Below are positions 1-4,624 of a DNA stretch of 5,264 bases, in pieces. Both the position numbers and the translations under genes were made by a program. Position 1 is the first letter of the stretch; each line of letters begins with the position of its first letter. Under the pieces are notes generated by a model, which was given only the letters and a program-made list of their open reading frames with translations, did not search any database and was not told where the DNA came from. The stretch comes from Candidatus Bathyarchaeota archaeon (GTDB lineage: Archaea > Thermoproteota > Bathyarchaeia > Bathyarchaeales > SOJC01): contig JAGLZJ010000066.1 of assembly GCA_023131555.1 (NCBI GenBank), positions 1 to 5,264 on the forward strand, in the 5' to 3' direction.

Positions 1-283
1 TAGGTTCAGGAAGGTGAGAAGGTGGTTCCTCCGGTATCTCTTCATCAGGTTTTCCTATGACAGCAATCGGTTGACCTACAGGGATCTCCATCCCCTCTTC
101 GGCAAGTATTTTTCTAAGTACTCCTTCTGCGGGGGCTTCAACATCGCAGGTGACCTTCTCGGATAGAACTTCCACAACAGCTTCGCCTTTCTTCACGGGT
201 TCACCTTCCTTCTTCAACCATTGGATCACGCTACCCGTTTTCATTGTTAGGCTAAGCCGAGGCATCAGAATCTCAGTTGGCAA
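1..283 (-). CDS. Dihydrolipoamide acyltransferase (E2), N-terminal lipoyl domain, partial
   Basis: This is the core acyltransferase of a 2-oxoacid or acetoin dehydrogenase complex; its lipoyl-lysine carries the acyl group from E1 to CoA. The 94 codons present encode a complete lipoyl domain of about 80 residues, starting MPTEILMPRLSLTMKTG, with the lipoylation lysine K43 in the turn LSEKVTCD. A Pro/Glu-rich stretch (EEIPEEPPSHLPEP) follows, typical of the flexible linker to the E3-binding and catalytic domains, which lie outside the window. I start it at TTG (281-283). The protein family begins a few residues before the conserved MPRL, and GAGAGG (293-298) sits 9 nt upstream of this TTG. The in-frame ATG at 265 would cut off the first beta strand and lies 27 nt from that site. 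The gap to the E1-beta stop is 13 nt, so the two are co-transcribed. Family assignment is firm; the acyl substrate is not known. Confidence 0.93.
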   Translation of the reverse strand, partial: MPTEILMPRLSLTMKTGSVIQWLKKEGEPVKKGEAVVEVLSEKVTCDVEAPAEGVLRKILAEEGMEIPVGQPIAVIGKPDEEIPEEPPSHLPEP

Positions 284-292
284 ATTAAACGT

Positions 293-298
293 CCTCTC
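293..298 (-). promoter_or_regulatory. Shine-Dalgarno site that decides the E2 TTG start
   Basis: GAGAGG on the minus strand overlaps the last base pairs of the E1-beta stop codon (TGAGAGG) and is followed by 9 nt and then TTG. This spacing selects TTG at 283 over the in-frame ATG at 265. It fits translation of an internal operon gene by an SD-dependent route, while the first gene of the operon appears leaderless. Confidence 0.7.
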
Positions 299-1271
299 AA
301 GCTATATTTCGTACAGCTTTAATTATAGTGTCTTTGTTTGGTATGACTGCTTTTTCGAGCGGTGGACTGAATGGAATGGGCGTGTCTGGTTCGGCAACTC
401 GTACCAGAGGGGCGTCAAGGTAGTCTATCGCTTCTTCTGCAATCACTGCTGCGATTTCAGCCGTGACTCCAGCGGTTTTACAGCCTTCGCTCACAATTAC
501 TGCGCGCCCCGTTTTCTTAACAGAGGCGACTAATGCTTCTTTGTCTAGTGGAACGAGTGTGCGTGGGTCAAGTACCTCTGCGCTCAAGCCTTCCTTCTTA
601 AGCGTATCAGCCGCGCTCAGGGCTTCATGAACCATAAACATCGTCGCTACAATCGTTATATCTTCGCCCTCTCTCACGACTCTGGCTGACCCGAAGGGGA
701 TTGTATAGTCTTCTTCAGGGATTGATCCCTTGAAGGGATACAGGAGTTTGTGTTCGCAGAAAAATACAGGATTGTTATTTCTTATCGCCGTCTTCAGCAG
801 TCCTTTTGCATCATAGGGAGTTGAAGGTGCTGCAACGAGTAACCCTGGAACATGCATGAACCACGCTTCCAAGCTTTGGGAGTGATGAGCAGCGATGTTG
901 ACCCCCCCACCAAATGGCGTCCTTATCACTAGGGGTACACTTGCCTGCCCGCCAAACATGTAGTGGATTTTAGCTGCTTGATTGACAATTTGATCCATTG
1001 CGAGAGTTGTCAAGTCGCCAAACATGATCTCGACTATAGGTCGCATACCAGTAATCGCAGCGCCAACTGCAGCTCCTACAATTGCGGATTCGCTGATTGG
1101 AGTGTCTCTCACTCTTTCATCGCCGAACTCTTCAGCGAGACCTTTGGTGACCTTAAAGGCACCTCCCCAGTAGCGACCAACATCTTCACCTAGGATGAAA
1201 ACAGTTTCGTCTCTTTGCATCTCTTCAACTAAGGCTTCACGGAGCGCGTCTCTGTACGTAATCTCCTTCAC
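297..1271 (-). CDS. 2-oxoacid/acetoin dehydrogenase E1 component, beta subunit
   Basis: This is the beta chain of the alpha2-beta2 thiamine-diphosphate decarboxylase/dehydrogenase (E1), which oxidises a 2-oxoacid or acetoin and passes the acyl group to the E2 lipoyl arm in the cytoplasm. It has 324 aa, the normal family length, with an N-terminal pyrimidine-binding transketolase domain (about 4-180) and a C-terminal transketolase domain (about 195-315). DTPISE (56-61) holds the glutamate (E61) that in this family contacts N1' of the cofactor. HSQS (130-133) is the conserved active-site histidine loop. The segments IHYMFGG, HSQSL, PGL, PYDAKGLL and FCEHKLLY resemble bacterial acetoin dehydrogenase AcoB more than typical PdhB; this is from memory of the families, not a search. 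The start is GTG at 1269-1271, 4 nt after the E1-alpha stop, with GGAAGG (1283-1288) inside the end of E1-alpha as a possible SD. Family is certain, substrate open. Confidence 0.96.
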   Translation of the reverse strand: MKEITYRDALREALVEEMQRDETVFILGEDVGRYWGGAFKVTKGLAEEFGDERVRDTPISESAIVGAAVGAAITGMRPIVEIMFGDLTTLAMDQIVNQAAKIHYMFGGQASVPLVIRTPFGGGVNIAAHHSQSLEAWFMHVPGLLVAAPSTPYDAKGLLKTAIRNNNPVFFCEHKLLYPFKGSIPEEDYTIPFGSARVVREGEDITIVATMFMVHEALSAADTLKKEGLSAEVLDPRTLVPLDKEALVASVKKTGRAVIVSEGCKTAGVTAEIAAVIAEEAIDYLDAPLVRVAEPDTPIPFSPPLEKAVIPNKDTIIKAVRNIA

Positions 1272-1275
1272 TTAT

Positions 1276-2277
1276 TCACGTTCCTTCCTGACCATAGACG
1301 CCTTCGAAAGCTTCCTTCGAGTCGGGAAAGGGGCTGTTTAGTGCAAACTCAGCTGCAGTATTTACTGCGTCGGAGACCCTGGCTTCGATTTTCGCCAGTT
1401 CGGCGTCTGAGATCCCCATCCTTAAGAGTTCGTCCTTTGATCTTCGAATGGGATCGTTTCTAAGCCACTCGTCAACTTCGGCTCTCGGCCTGTATGCAGC
1501 GGGGTCCATGCGGGAGTGCCCCATTCTTCGATAGGTTTTGCATTCGACAAGAGTCGGTCCGTTTCCCCCTCGAGCACGCTCAACCGCTTCTTTCGCTGCC
1601 TTGAAAACCTCGAGGACGTCATTTCCCTTGACTAAGATTCCGGGAATGCCATAGGCTCGCGCCCTCTCAGCGATGTCAGGCACAATCATAGCTTGACTCT
1701 GACGAGTCCCCATAGCGTAGAGGTTGTTCTCACAGATGAAGAGAACAGGCAATCGCCAAATCGCTGCTAAATTAATACCTTCATGAAAAGTCCCCTGATT
1801 GGAAGCTCCATCACCAAAGAAGCAAGCGGCAACCTGTTTGGTTCCTCTCAGTTTTATTGAGAGCCCTGCCCCAGTAGCGATCGGGATGCCTGCGCCTACA
1901 ACTGCAGTGGCACCCAGCATTCCTTTGCTGAAGTCCGCTATGTGCATGGAGCCACCCTTTCCCTGACAATAGCCATCTTTCCTTCCAAGTATTTCAGCCA
2001 TCGTCCTATCCAGTCTAGCACCCTTCGCTATGCAGTGACCGTGTCCTCTATGAGTACTGACAATGTAGTCATCGTCGAGTAGGTGTGAACACACACCAAC
2101 TGCAACAGCCTCTTCCCCAGCATAAAGATGGATGGTGCCAGGCACAAGATTCTGTCCATATAACTCGAAGACGCGTTCTTCAAAGACCCTTATAGTTAGC
2201 ATTTTCTCGTGTAATTCAATCAGCCTGCTTCGATCCAAAATTGGGTTTCCCAAGTTTCCGTTTCCCTCATCATCCAC
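1276..2277 (-). CDS. 2-oxoacid/acetoin dehydrogenase E1 component, alpha subunit
   Basis: This is the alpha chain of the E1 heterotetramer; it binds the diphosphate of thiamine diphosphate through Mg2+. The 333 aa are standard length. The cofactor motif runs from GDGASNQG (155-162) to ENN (183-185). Other family blocks are the THRGHGH region (75-81), the GSMHIADFSKGMLG block (109-122) and the loop YRRMGHSRMDP (249-259), which matches the YHGHSMSDP loop carrying the phosphorylated serine in mitochondrial E1-alpha (here S255; there is no sign of a kinase). The MHIADFSKGMLGA block is very like bacterial AcoA, although PdhA enzymes share much of it. The start is GTG (2275-2277); no ATG lies in frame before the conserved domain, and a TATA box centred 27 nt upstream puts transcription start on this codon. 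It is first in the operon, followed by E1-beta after 4 nt. Acetoin, pyruvate or branched-chain 2-oxoacid specificity cannot be decided here. Confidence 0.95.
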   Translation of the reverse strand: MDDEGNGNLGNPILDRSRLIELHEKMLTIRVFEERVFELYGQNLVPGTIHLYAGEEAVAVGVCSHLLDDDYIVSTHRGHGHCIAKGARLDRTMAEILGRKDGYCQGKGGSMHIADFSKGMLGATAVVGAGIPIATGAGLSIKLRGTKQVAACFFGDGASNQGTFHEGINLAAIWRLPVLFICENNLYAMGTRQSQAMIVPDIAERARAYGIPGILVKGNDVLEVFKAAKEAVERARGGNGPTLVECKTYRRMGHSRMDPAAYRPRAEVDEWLRNDPIRRSKDELLRMGISDAELAKIEARVSDAVNTAAEFALNSPFPDSKEAFEGVYGQEGT

Positions 2278-2299
2278 TTTGAAGAGGAACGGTGTTTTG

Positions 2300-2316
2300 C
2301 TTATAAAGAATCTTCA
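2300..2316 (-). promoter_or_regulatory. Promoter (TATA box + BRE) of the E1-alpha/E1-beta/E2 operon
   Basis: On the minus strand TGAAGATT (BRE-like) is followed by CTTTATAAG (TATA, 2300-2308, centre about 2304). The usual archaeal TATA-to-start distance of about 26-27 nt lands on the G of the GTG codon at 2277, so the mRNA is predicted to be leaderless. The GTG is preceded by CCTCTTCAAA, which offers no SD. The promoter lies in the 63-nt gap after the CBS gene, so the operon does not depend on read-through from it. Confidence 0.7.
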
Positions 2317-2318
2317 GG

Positions 2319-2330
2319 CAAGGAGCCTTG
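2319..2330. repeat. Short inverted repeat just upstream of the operon promoter
   Basis: CAAGG-AG-CCTTG has 5-bp arms with a 2-nt centre and lies about 20 bp upstream of the TATA centre, next to the BRE and 11 nt before the end of the CBS gene. Its position would suit an operator or activator site for the dehydrogenase operon. Alternatively it is part of the transcript end of the CBS gene, although such a tight loop makes a poor hairpin. It is short enough to be chance. Confidence 0.25.
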
Positions 2331-2340
2331 AGCGGATCAT

Positions 2341-2766
2341 TCAACGGTGATGAGGTCTTACAAGTTCTTCGAGTATCACTAGCATATTGGGAACCTGAGT
2401 CACGATGTCAGTGAAAGTTAATATTCCGGCAAGTTTCTCACCGTGGACAACGAGAAGCTTCTTAATTTTTCTCCTAACCATAAGTTTCGCAGCTTCATCG
2501 ATGCTGGCTGTCTCCGAAATCGATATCACAGGACTTGTCATGACTTCCCTAGCACGCAAAGTCTCAGGCGCTAAGCATGGTTCGACAAGTCTTCTAAGGA
2601 TGTCACGTTCAGTTATAATACCTACGGGGCGTTCCGCTTGAACAACGATTATTGAACCGATGTTGAATTTGTTCATTGTGGCAACGACTTCTTTCATAGA
2701 AGTATTAGGTCTTACTACCTTCACGGCTTTTGACATGACATCTCTCACTACAACTATCCCGGCCAT
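2341..2766 (-). CDS. Stand-alone tandem CBS-domain protein
   Basis: This 141-aa protein is almost entirely a pair of CBS motifs (a Bateman module), which usually bind AMP, ATP, SAM or similar ligands and report energy state to a partner. CBS1 spans about residues 8-60: it opens with VRDVMSKAV and ends with the ligand-loop motif GIITERDIL (49-57). CBS2 spans about 72-124: it opens with AREVMTSPV and ends with GILTFTDI (114-121). There the usual Arg-Asp pair is Thr-Asp, so the two sites may bind differently. A short C-terminal helix ending RPHHR follows. There is no enzymatic, DNA-binding or membrane domain. The start is ATG (2764-2766); an upstream ATG at 2788 is out of frame. The gene precedes the dehydrogenase operon in the same direction with a 63-nt gap that carries that operon's own promoter, so a regulatory link is possible but only inferred. 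Stand-alone CBS proteins are very common in archaea. Confidence 0.92.
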   Translation of the reverse strand: MAGIVVVRDVMSKAVKVVRPNTSMKEVVATMNKFNIGSIIVVQAERPVGIITERDILRRLVEPCLAPETLRAREVMTSPVISISETASIDEAAKLMVRRKIKKLLVVHGEKLAGILTFTDIVTQVPNMLVILEELVRPHHR

Positions 2767-2806
2767 TTCTGCACAGTCCGTTTTCCATAATACTGTTCTC
2801 TAGGTT

Positions 2807-2824
2807 GATTAAGCTTTTTTATCG
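2807..2824 (-). promoter_or_regulatory. Possible promoter of the CBS-domain gene
   Basis: On the minus strand CGATAAAAAAG precedes GCTTAATC (2807-2814, centre about 2811), a weak TATA-like element with a BRE-like A-rich lead. It predicts a start near 2784 and an 18-19 nt leader before the ATG at 2766. The leader shows no clear SD. The TATA match is poor, so this is tentative; a second T/A-rich site (CCGTTTATTGC, about 2836-2846) is an alternative. Confidence 0.3.
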
Positions 2825-2905
2825 CTTTTCTCCCGCAATAAACGGATTATCGGGGCAGTTTCTCAAAAAAACACTCGGAAAACGGGTTTGTGTATTAATT
2901 CCTTG

Positions 2906-2921
2906 CGCAAGACTTATAAAA
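2906..2921 (+). promoter_or_regulatory. Promoter of the four-helix membrane protein gene
   Basis: CGCAAGA (BRE-like) is followed by CTTATAAAA (2913-2921, centre 2917), a good archaeal TATA box. It predicts transcription start near 2943 and a leader of about 12-13 nt before the ATG at 2956. The leader has no convincing SD. The ATG at 2921 lies upstream of the predicted start and is not expected to be in the message. Confidence 0.65.
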
Positions 2922-2955
2922 TGTATGTCCAGATTACTAGAGCTTTGGGTTTGAA

Positions 2956-3354
2956 ATGGAAACCGAAGAAATAGCGAGATGGGCATATGTCGCCTTCCTT
3001 GTGATTGCAATAGTAGCTGGACTCGCAATAGGTTACTTGGCCTACGACGCTGGCTGGAGTGATCCAGGAGTTATGGATGCCGATGGCTGGGTTACATTAG
3101 TCATGTTAATCTTGGGACTTGTCATTGGATTGATAGGAAGCATAACTACAAGAGAGATTACGCCGTTCCTCATAGCAACAATAGCGCTAATGGTTGCAGG
3201 CATAGGTGATGTCTGGTCTCCCTTGAGAAATATTGGAGCGCTGGAGTTATTGTACTATTGGGCTACAGCGATTACAAGCTACATCGTGGCTTTTGCTGCA
3301 CCCGCTGCCGTCATAATCGCCATAAAAAGCGTCCTAGCGATGGCGAAGGATTAA
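2956..3354 (+). CDS. Hypothetical four-helix integral membrane protein
   Basis: I do not recognise a named family. The 132 aa contain four hydrophobic segments: about 9-30 (starting WAYVAFLVIA), 45-63 (WVTLVMLILG), 68-87 (ITPFLIATIA) and 101-123 (YWATAITSYI). The N-terminal segment METEEIAR is acidic and short; there is no cleavable signal peptide. A loop at 31-44 (DAGWSDPGVMDADG) is acidic, and 85-97 (DVWSPLRNIGALE) is a polar/amphipathic loop. K124 and K131 near the C-terminus would favour a cytoplasmic end by the positive-inside rule. No transporter or enzyme signature residues are evident; scaffold, small channel and S-layer/secretion accessory are all unproven. It is transcribed divergently from the CBS gene and ends at a T-rich terminator, so it is probably monocistronic. 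Codon use and a good upstream TATA box support a real gene. Confidence 0.85.
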   Translation: METEEIARWAYVAFLVIAIVAGLAIGYLAYDAGWSDPGVMDADGWVTLVMLILGLVIGLIGSITTREITPFLIATIALMVAGIGDVWSPLRNIGALELLYYWATAITSYIVAFAAPAAVIIAIKSVLAMAKD

Positions 3355-3368
3355 AGCCTCGCCACCCT

Positions 3369-3397
3369 CTTTTCCTTTTTACTTTTCCGTTCTTTAG
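3369..3397 (+). terminator. T-rich transcription terminator after the membrane protein gene
   Basis: Fifteen bases after the stop codon come successive T-runs (CTCTTTTCC, TTTTTACTTTT, TTCTTTAG) with no strong hairpin. This is the usual look of an archaeal intrinsic (oligo-T) terminator. It fits the position, since the next gene (tRNA-Leu) is convergent. Confidence 0.65.
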
Positions 3398-3435
3398 TTT
3401 ATCAGAAATCGTGCGTGCGCTTTTCAAGTTAGATT

Positions 3436-3448
3436 CCTCTTGAAGAGG
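3436..3448. repeat. Perfect 6-bp inverted repeat downstream of the tRNA gene
   Basis: CCTCTT-G-AAGAGG is a perfect palindrome with one central base, 12 nt beyond the tRNA 3' end and between two convergent transcripts. As RNA it could fold only with fewer pairs (CCTC/GAGG with a 5-nt loop). It may help termination or 3' trailer processing of the tRNA transcript, or may be coincidental; no strong T-run follows it on the minus strand. Confidence 0.25.
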
Positions 3449-3459
3449 TTACCAGTGAG

Positions 3460-3544
3460 TGCAGGGGGTGGGATTTGAACCCACGAAGGCCTACACCATG
3501 AGGACCTGAACCTCACCCCTTTGACCTAGCTTGGGAACCCCTGC
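3460..3544 (-). tRNA. tRNA-Leu (anticodon CAG)
   Basis: Read on the minus strand this 85-nt gene folds as a class II tRNA. The acceptor stem GCAGGGG/CCCCTGC has seven perfect pairs, and the discriminator base A (3460) is usual for leucine. The D arm is CCC/GGG with AGCTAGGTCAAA in the loop, including the GG pair. The anticodon stem TGAGG/CCTCA encloses loop TTCAGGT, giving anticodon CAG (3506-3508) for CUG codons. A 14-nt variable arm follows (GGT/GCC stem), then T stem GTGGG/CCCAC with loop TTCAAAT. The long variable arm marks Leu rather than class I isotypes, and the anticodon confirms it. No intron is present. CCA is not encoded (CTC follows the discriminator), so it must be added after transcription, as is common in archaea. 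Confidence 0.97.
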
Positions 3545-3609
3545 GCAGTTGATTCGACGACGCGTTCCCCAGATGAGGAGCACGTATTAGGGTCTACCAA
3601 TGCTGAACA

Positions 3610-3625
3610 GATAAAGATTTTTTCG
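3610..3625 (-). promoter_or_regulatory. Likely promoter of tRNA-Leu
   Basis: On the minus strand CGAAAAAAT is followed by CTTTATC (3610-3616), the same BRE-plus-TATA pattern as at other genes of the window. It predicts transcription start near 3586 and a 5' leader of about 40 nt to be removed by RNase P. A closer, weaker candidate is CTAATACG (about 3584-3591), which would give a leader of about 17 nt. Confidence 0.45.
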
Positions 3626-3662
3626 GGAGCGGTTTCCAGAGTCCGCTATATTGTACAAGCCA

Positions 3663-3689
3663 CGCGCAGCTGATAATTGGCGCGCGCGC
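3663..3689. repeat. Alternating GC tract with a short inverted repeat
   Basis: This lies in the 396-nt gap between the tRNA and the dCTP deaminase gene. CGCGC (3663-3667) can pair with GCGCG (3680-3684) across a 12-nt loop, and bases 3680-3689 are a pure GC alternation. Alternating purine-pyrimidine GC can adopt Z-form under supercoiling. No function is assigned. Nearby, GCTATATTGT (3645-3654) is a TATA-like element that would start a plus-strand transcript near 3676. The rest of the gap holds the tRNA promoter, a doubtful ORF and the dcd promoter. Confidence 0.3.
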
Positions 3690-3702
3690 AACTCTGGCAG
3701 TT

Positions 3703-3891
3703 ATGACCCCACACATGCATTCTTCGGCAGAAGTGCAAGGCATTCTGGGATTGTTCGACGGAGAAATAAGCATTTACGAAAAAGAAAGCAAAGAAAATGT
3801 ACAATCAGAAATATCTAGAGACAGAACTGTCTCCCAAGAAAGACAGAATATTCGAGTAGATCTGGCTAACCAGAAGCGACGTCTCCTTTAA
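3703..3891 (+). CDS. Doubtful 62-aa ORF, hydrophilic, unknown function
   Basis: I do not recognise this protein. It starts ATG with no SD; a TATA-like GCTATATTGT (3645-3654) would give a leader of roughly 27 nt. The first 20 residues are mixed (MHSSAEVQGILGLF at 5-18 could form a short hydrophobic patch). The rest is strongly charged, rich in Glu, Lys, Arg and Gln, with a basic tail NQKRRLL. It has no signal peptide, zinc-binding cysteines or membrane segment. The frame stays open from 3607, so an upstream extension cannot be excluded, but it has no ATG or GTG. It ends 49 nt before the dcd start. The A/G-rich run from 3770 to 3850 can by itself keep a frame open, so this may be non-coding DNA or a decayed gene. 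Confidence 0.25.
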   Translation: MTPHMHSSAEVQGILGLFDGEISIYEKESKENVQSEISRDRTVSQERQNIRVDLANQKRRLL

Positions 3892-3904
3892 CAAATCGGG
3901 TCAC

Positions 3905-3920
3905 CGAAAGTCTTTTGATA
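3905..3920 (+). promoter_or_regulatory. Likely leaderless promoter of the dCTP deaminase-family gene
   Basis: CGAAAGT (BRE-like) is followed by CTTTTGATA (3912-3920, centre about 3916). The standard 25-27 nt spacing puts transcription start on or next to the ATG at 3941. ACTACGGACA directly before the ATG has no SD, which agrees with a leaderless message. The TATA has one unfavourable G, so strength is uncertain. Confidence 0.5.
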
Positions 3921-3940
3921 GCGACTTACTACTACGGACA

Positions 3941-4486
3941 ATGTGGTCGCAGAAAGTGTGTATTCTGGGTAAAGATAAAATTGTTGATCTTGTTGAGAAG
4001 CATCGAGTGATCTATCCCTTTGACTACCAACTACTGGACGGGGACGGTTACGTCCTCACTGTCAAAGAAGAAACAACCCTCAATTATCTTGAACATCAGA
4101 ATTTGATAAGCTACGAAATCGTCTTCACGCCACCAAATCTGGTAGCTCATCTAACAGCAAAAAGCAAGTATGGCAGGATGGGGATAAGCTTCCTAAACGC
4201 TGCGAAAGTCCACAGCGGCTTCATCGGACGTCTAGCACTGGAGATCGTCAACCTATCCAACGATCGCCGCCAAATCGCCATCAAACGAGGAGACCCCTTC
4301 ATGCACGTTGAATTCATCACCAGAGAAGGCACACCATCACCATACATAGGACCCTATCAATTCCAATACCTAACAGAAGAAGAGATGCAAATGTATGTCC
4401 CAATACTGAAGAATGTCTTCTCAAACTATGAGGAACTAGCTGAGAAATGGTCTAAGAATCCAGTACTAGATACAAAAGAATCCTAG
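3941..4486 (+). CDS. dcd: dCTP deaminase / dUTPase-family protein (divergent)
   Basis: The fold family is the trimeric dUTPase/dCTP deaminase superfamily, which makes dUTP or dUMP from dCTP or hydrolyses dUTP, feeding thymidylate synthesis and keeping uracil out of DNA. The protein is 181 aa, close to the usual 155-205. In order: IYPFDYQLLDGDGYVLTV (24-41) matches the N-terminal block usually read as PxxxxxxSYDLRLG; AKSKYGRMGI (73-82) matches the SSLARLG motif with Ser75 and Arg79; HSGFIGRLALEIVNL (91-105) matches the IDPGFxGxITLEFxN motif, with Glu101 at the deaminase catalytic glutamate position; YIGPYQFQY (135-143) resembles the C-terminal phosphate-binding tail. Two positions differ from the family pattern: the SYD motif reads DGY, and the motif-3 Asp is His91. 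A helical tail of about 35 residues follows. The start is ATG 3941, with a TATA-like element at leaderless spacing. It could be a true deaminase, a bifunctional enzyme or a family member with another role. Confidence 0.85.
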   Translation: MWSQKVCILGKDKIVDLVEKHRVIYPFDYQLLDGDGYVLTVKEETTLNYLEHQNLISYEIVFTPPNLVAHLTAKSKYGRMGISFLNAAKVHSGFIGRLALEIVNLSNDRRQIAIKRGDPFMHVEFITREGTPSPYIGPYQFQYLTEEEMQMYVPILKNVFSNYEELAEKWSKNPVLDTKES

Positions 4487-4516
4487 GCCAACACTCTAAC
4501 CACAAAACTCCAGCTT

Positions 4517-4606
4517 TCATCCGAATCGCTTCAAATCAGCAGAAGAAGATGCATAGGCCTCCACAATCTTAGTTCCAAATCCAGACTGCAGGGTCACAAC
4601 CTCCAT
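4517..4606 (-). CDS. Possible 29-aa small ORF or gene remnant, very uncertain
   Basis: In the 161-nt gap (4487-4647) between dcd and the L10e region, the minus strand reads MEVVTLQSGFG, then a stretch ending SSSADLKRFG and a TGA stop. Codon choice looks natural and the composition is protein-like, but the length is within chance. The palindromic TATA box at 4625-4632 is about 22 nt upstream of this ATG, slightly short for a promoter but possible. I do not recognise the peptide. It might be the tail of a decayed gene; the frame is closed by TGA four codons before the ATG (TTG GAA GCA GTT lie between). Confidence 0.15.
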   Translation of the reverse strand: MEVVTLQSGFGTKIVEAYASSSADLKRFG

Positions 4607-4624
4607 AACTGCTTCCAATCAACA

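Noticed and set aside
150..533. Plus-strand open frame of 127 codons
   Set aside because: It is antisense to the lipoyl domain and the end of E1-beta, both clearly real, and its peptide has no protein-like family pattern.
963..1193. Plus-strand open frame of 76 codons
   Set aside because: It is a shadow of the conserved cofactor-binding region of E1-beta.
1422..1622. Minus-strand open frame of 66 codons
   Set aside because: It is an alternate frame inside E1-alpha, which is conserved across this stretch.
2346..2396. C-box-like GTGATGA followed about 45 nt later by a D-box-like CTGA, as in a C/D sRNA
   Set aside because: It lies wholly inside the CBS gene on the opposite strand, the flanks do not form a terminal stem, and no C'/D' pair is evident.
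2819..3028. Minus-strand open frame of 69 codons across the CBS/membrane-protein gap
   Set aside because: It overlaps the start of the membrane gene antisense and covers its promoter; no recognisable protein features.
3258..3443. Plus-strand open frame of 61 codons overlapping the end of the membrane protein
   Set aside because: It is out of frame with the real gene and runs through the T-rich terminator; the Phe-rich tail comes from the T-tracts.
3460..3544. An intron or split structure in the tRNA gene
   Set aside because: The 85-nt sequence folds as a continuous class II tRNA; the extra length is the leucine variable arm.
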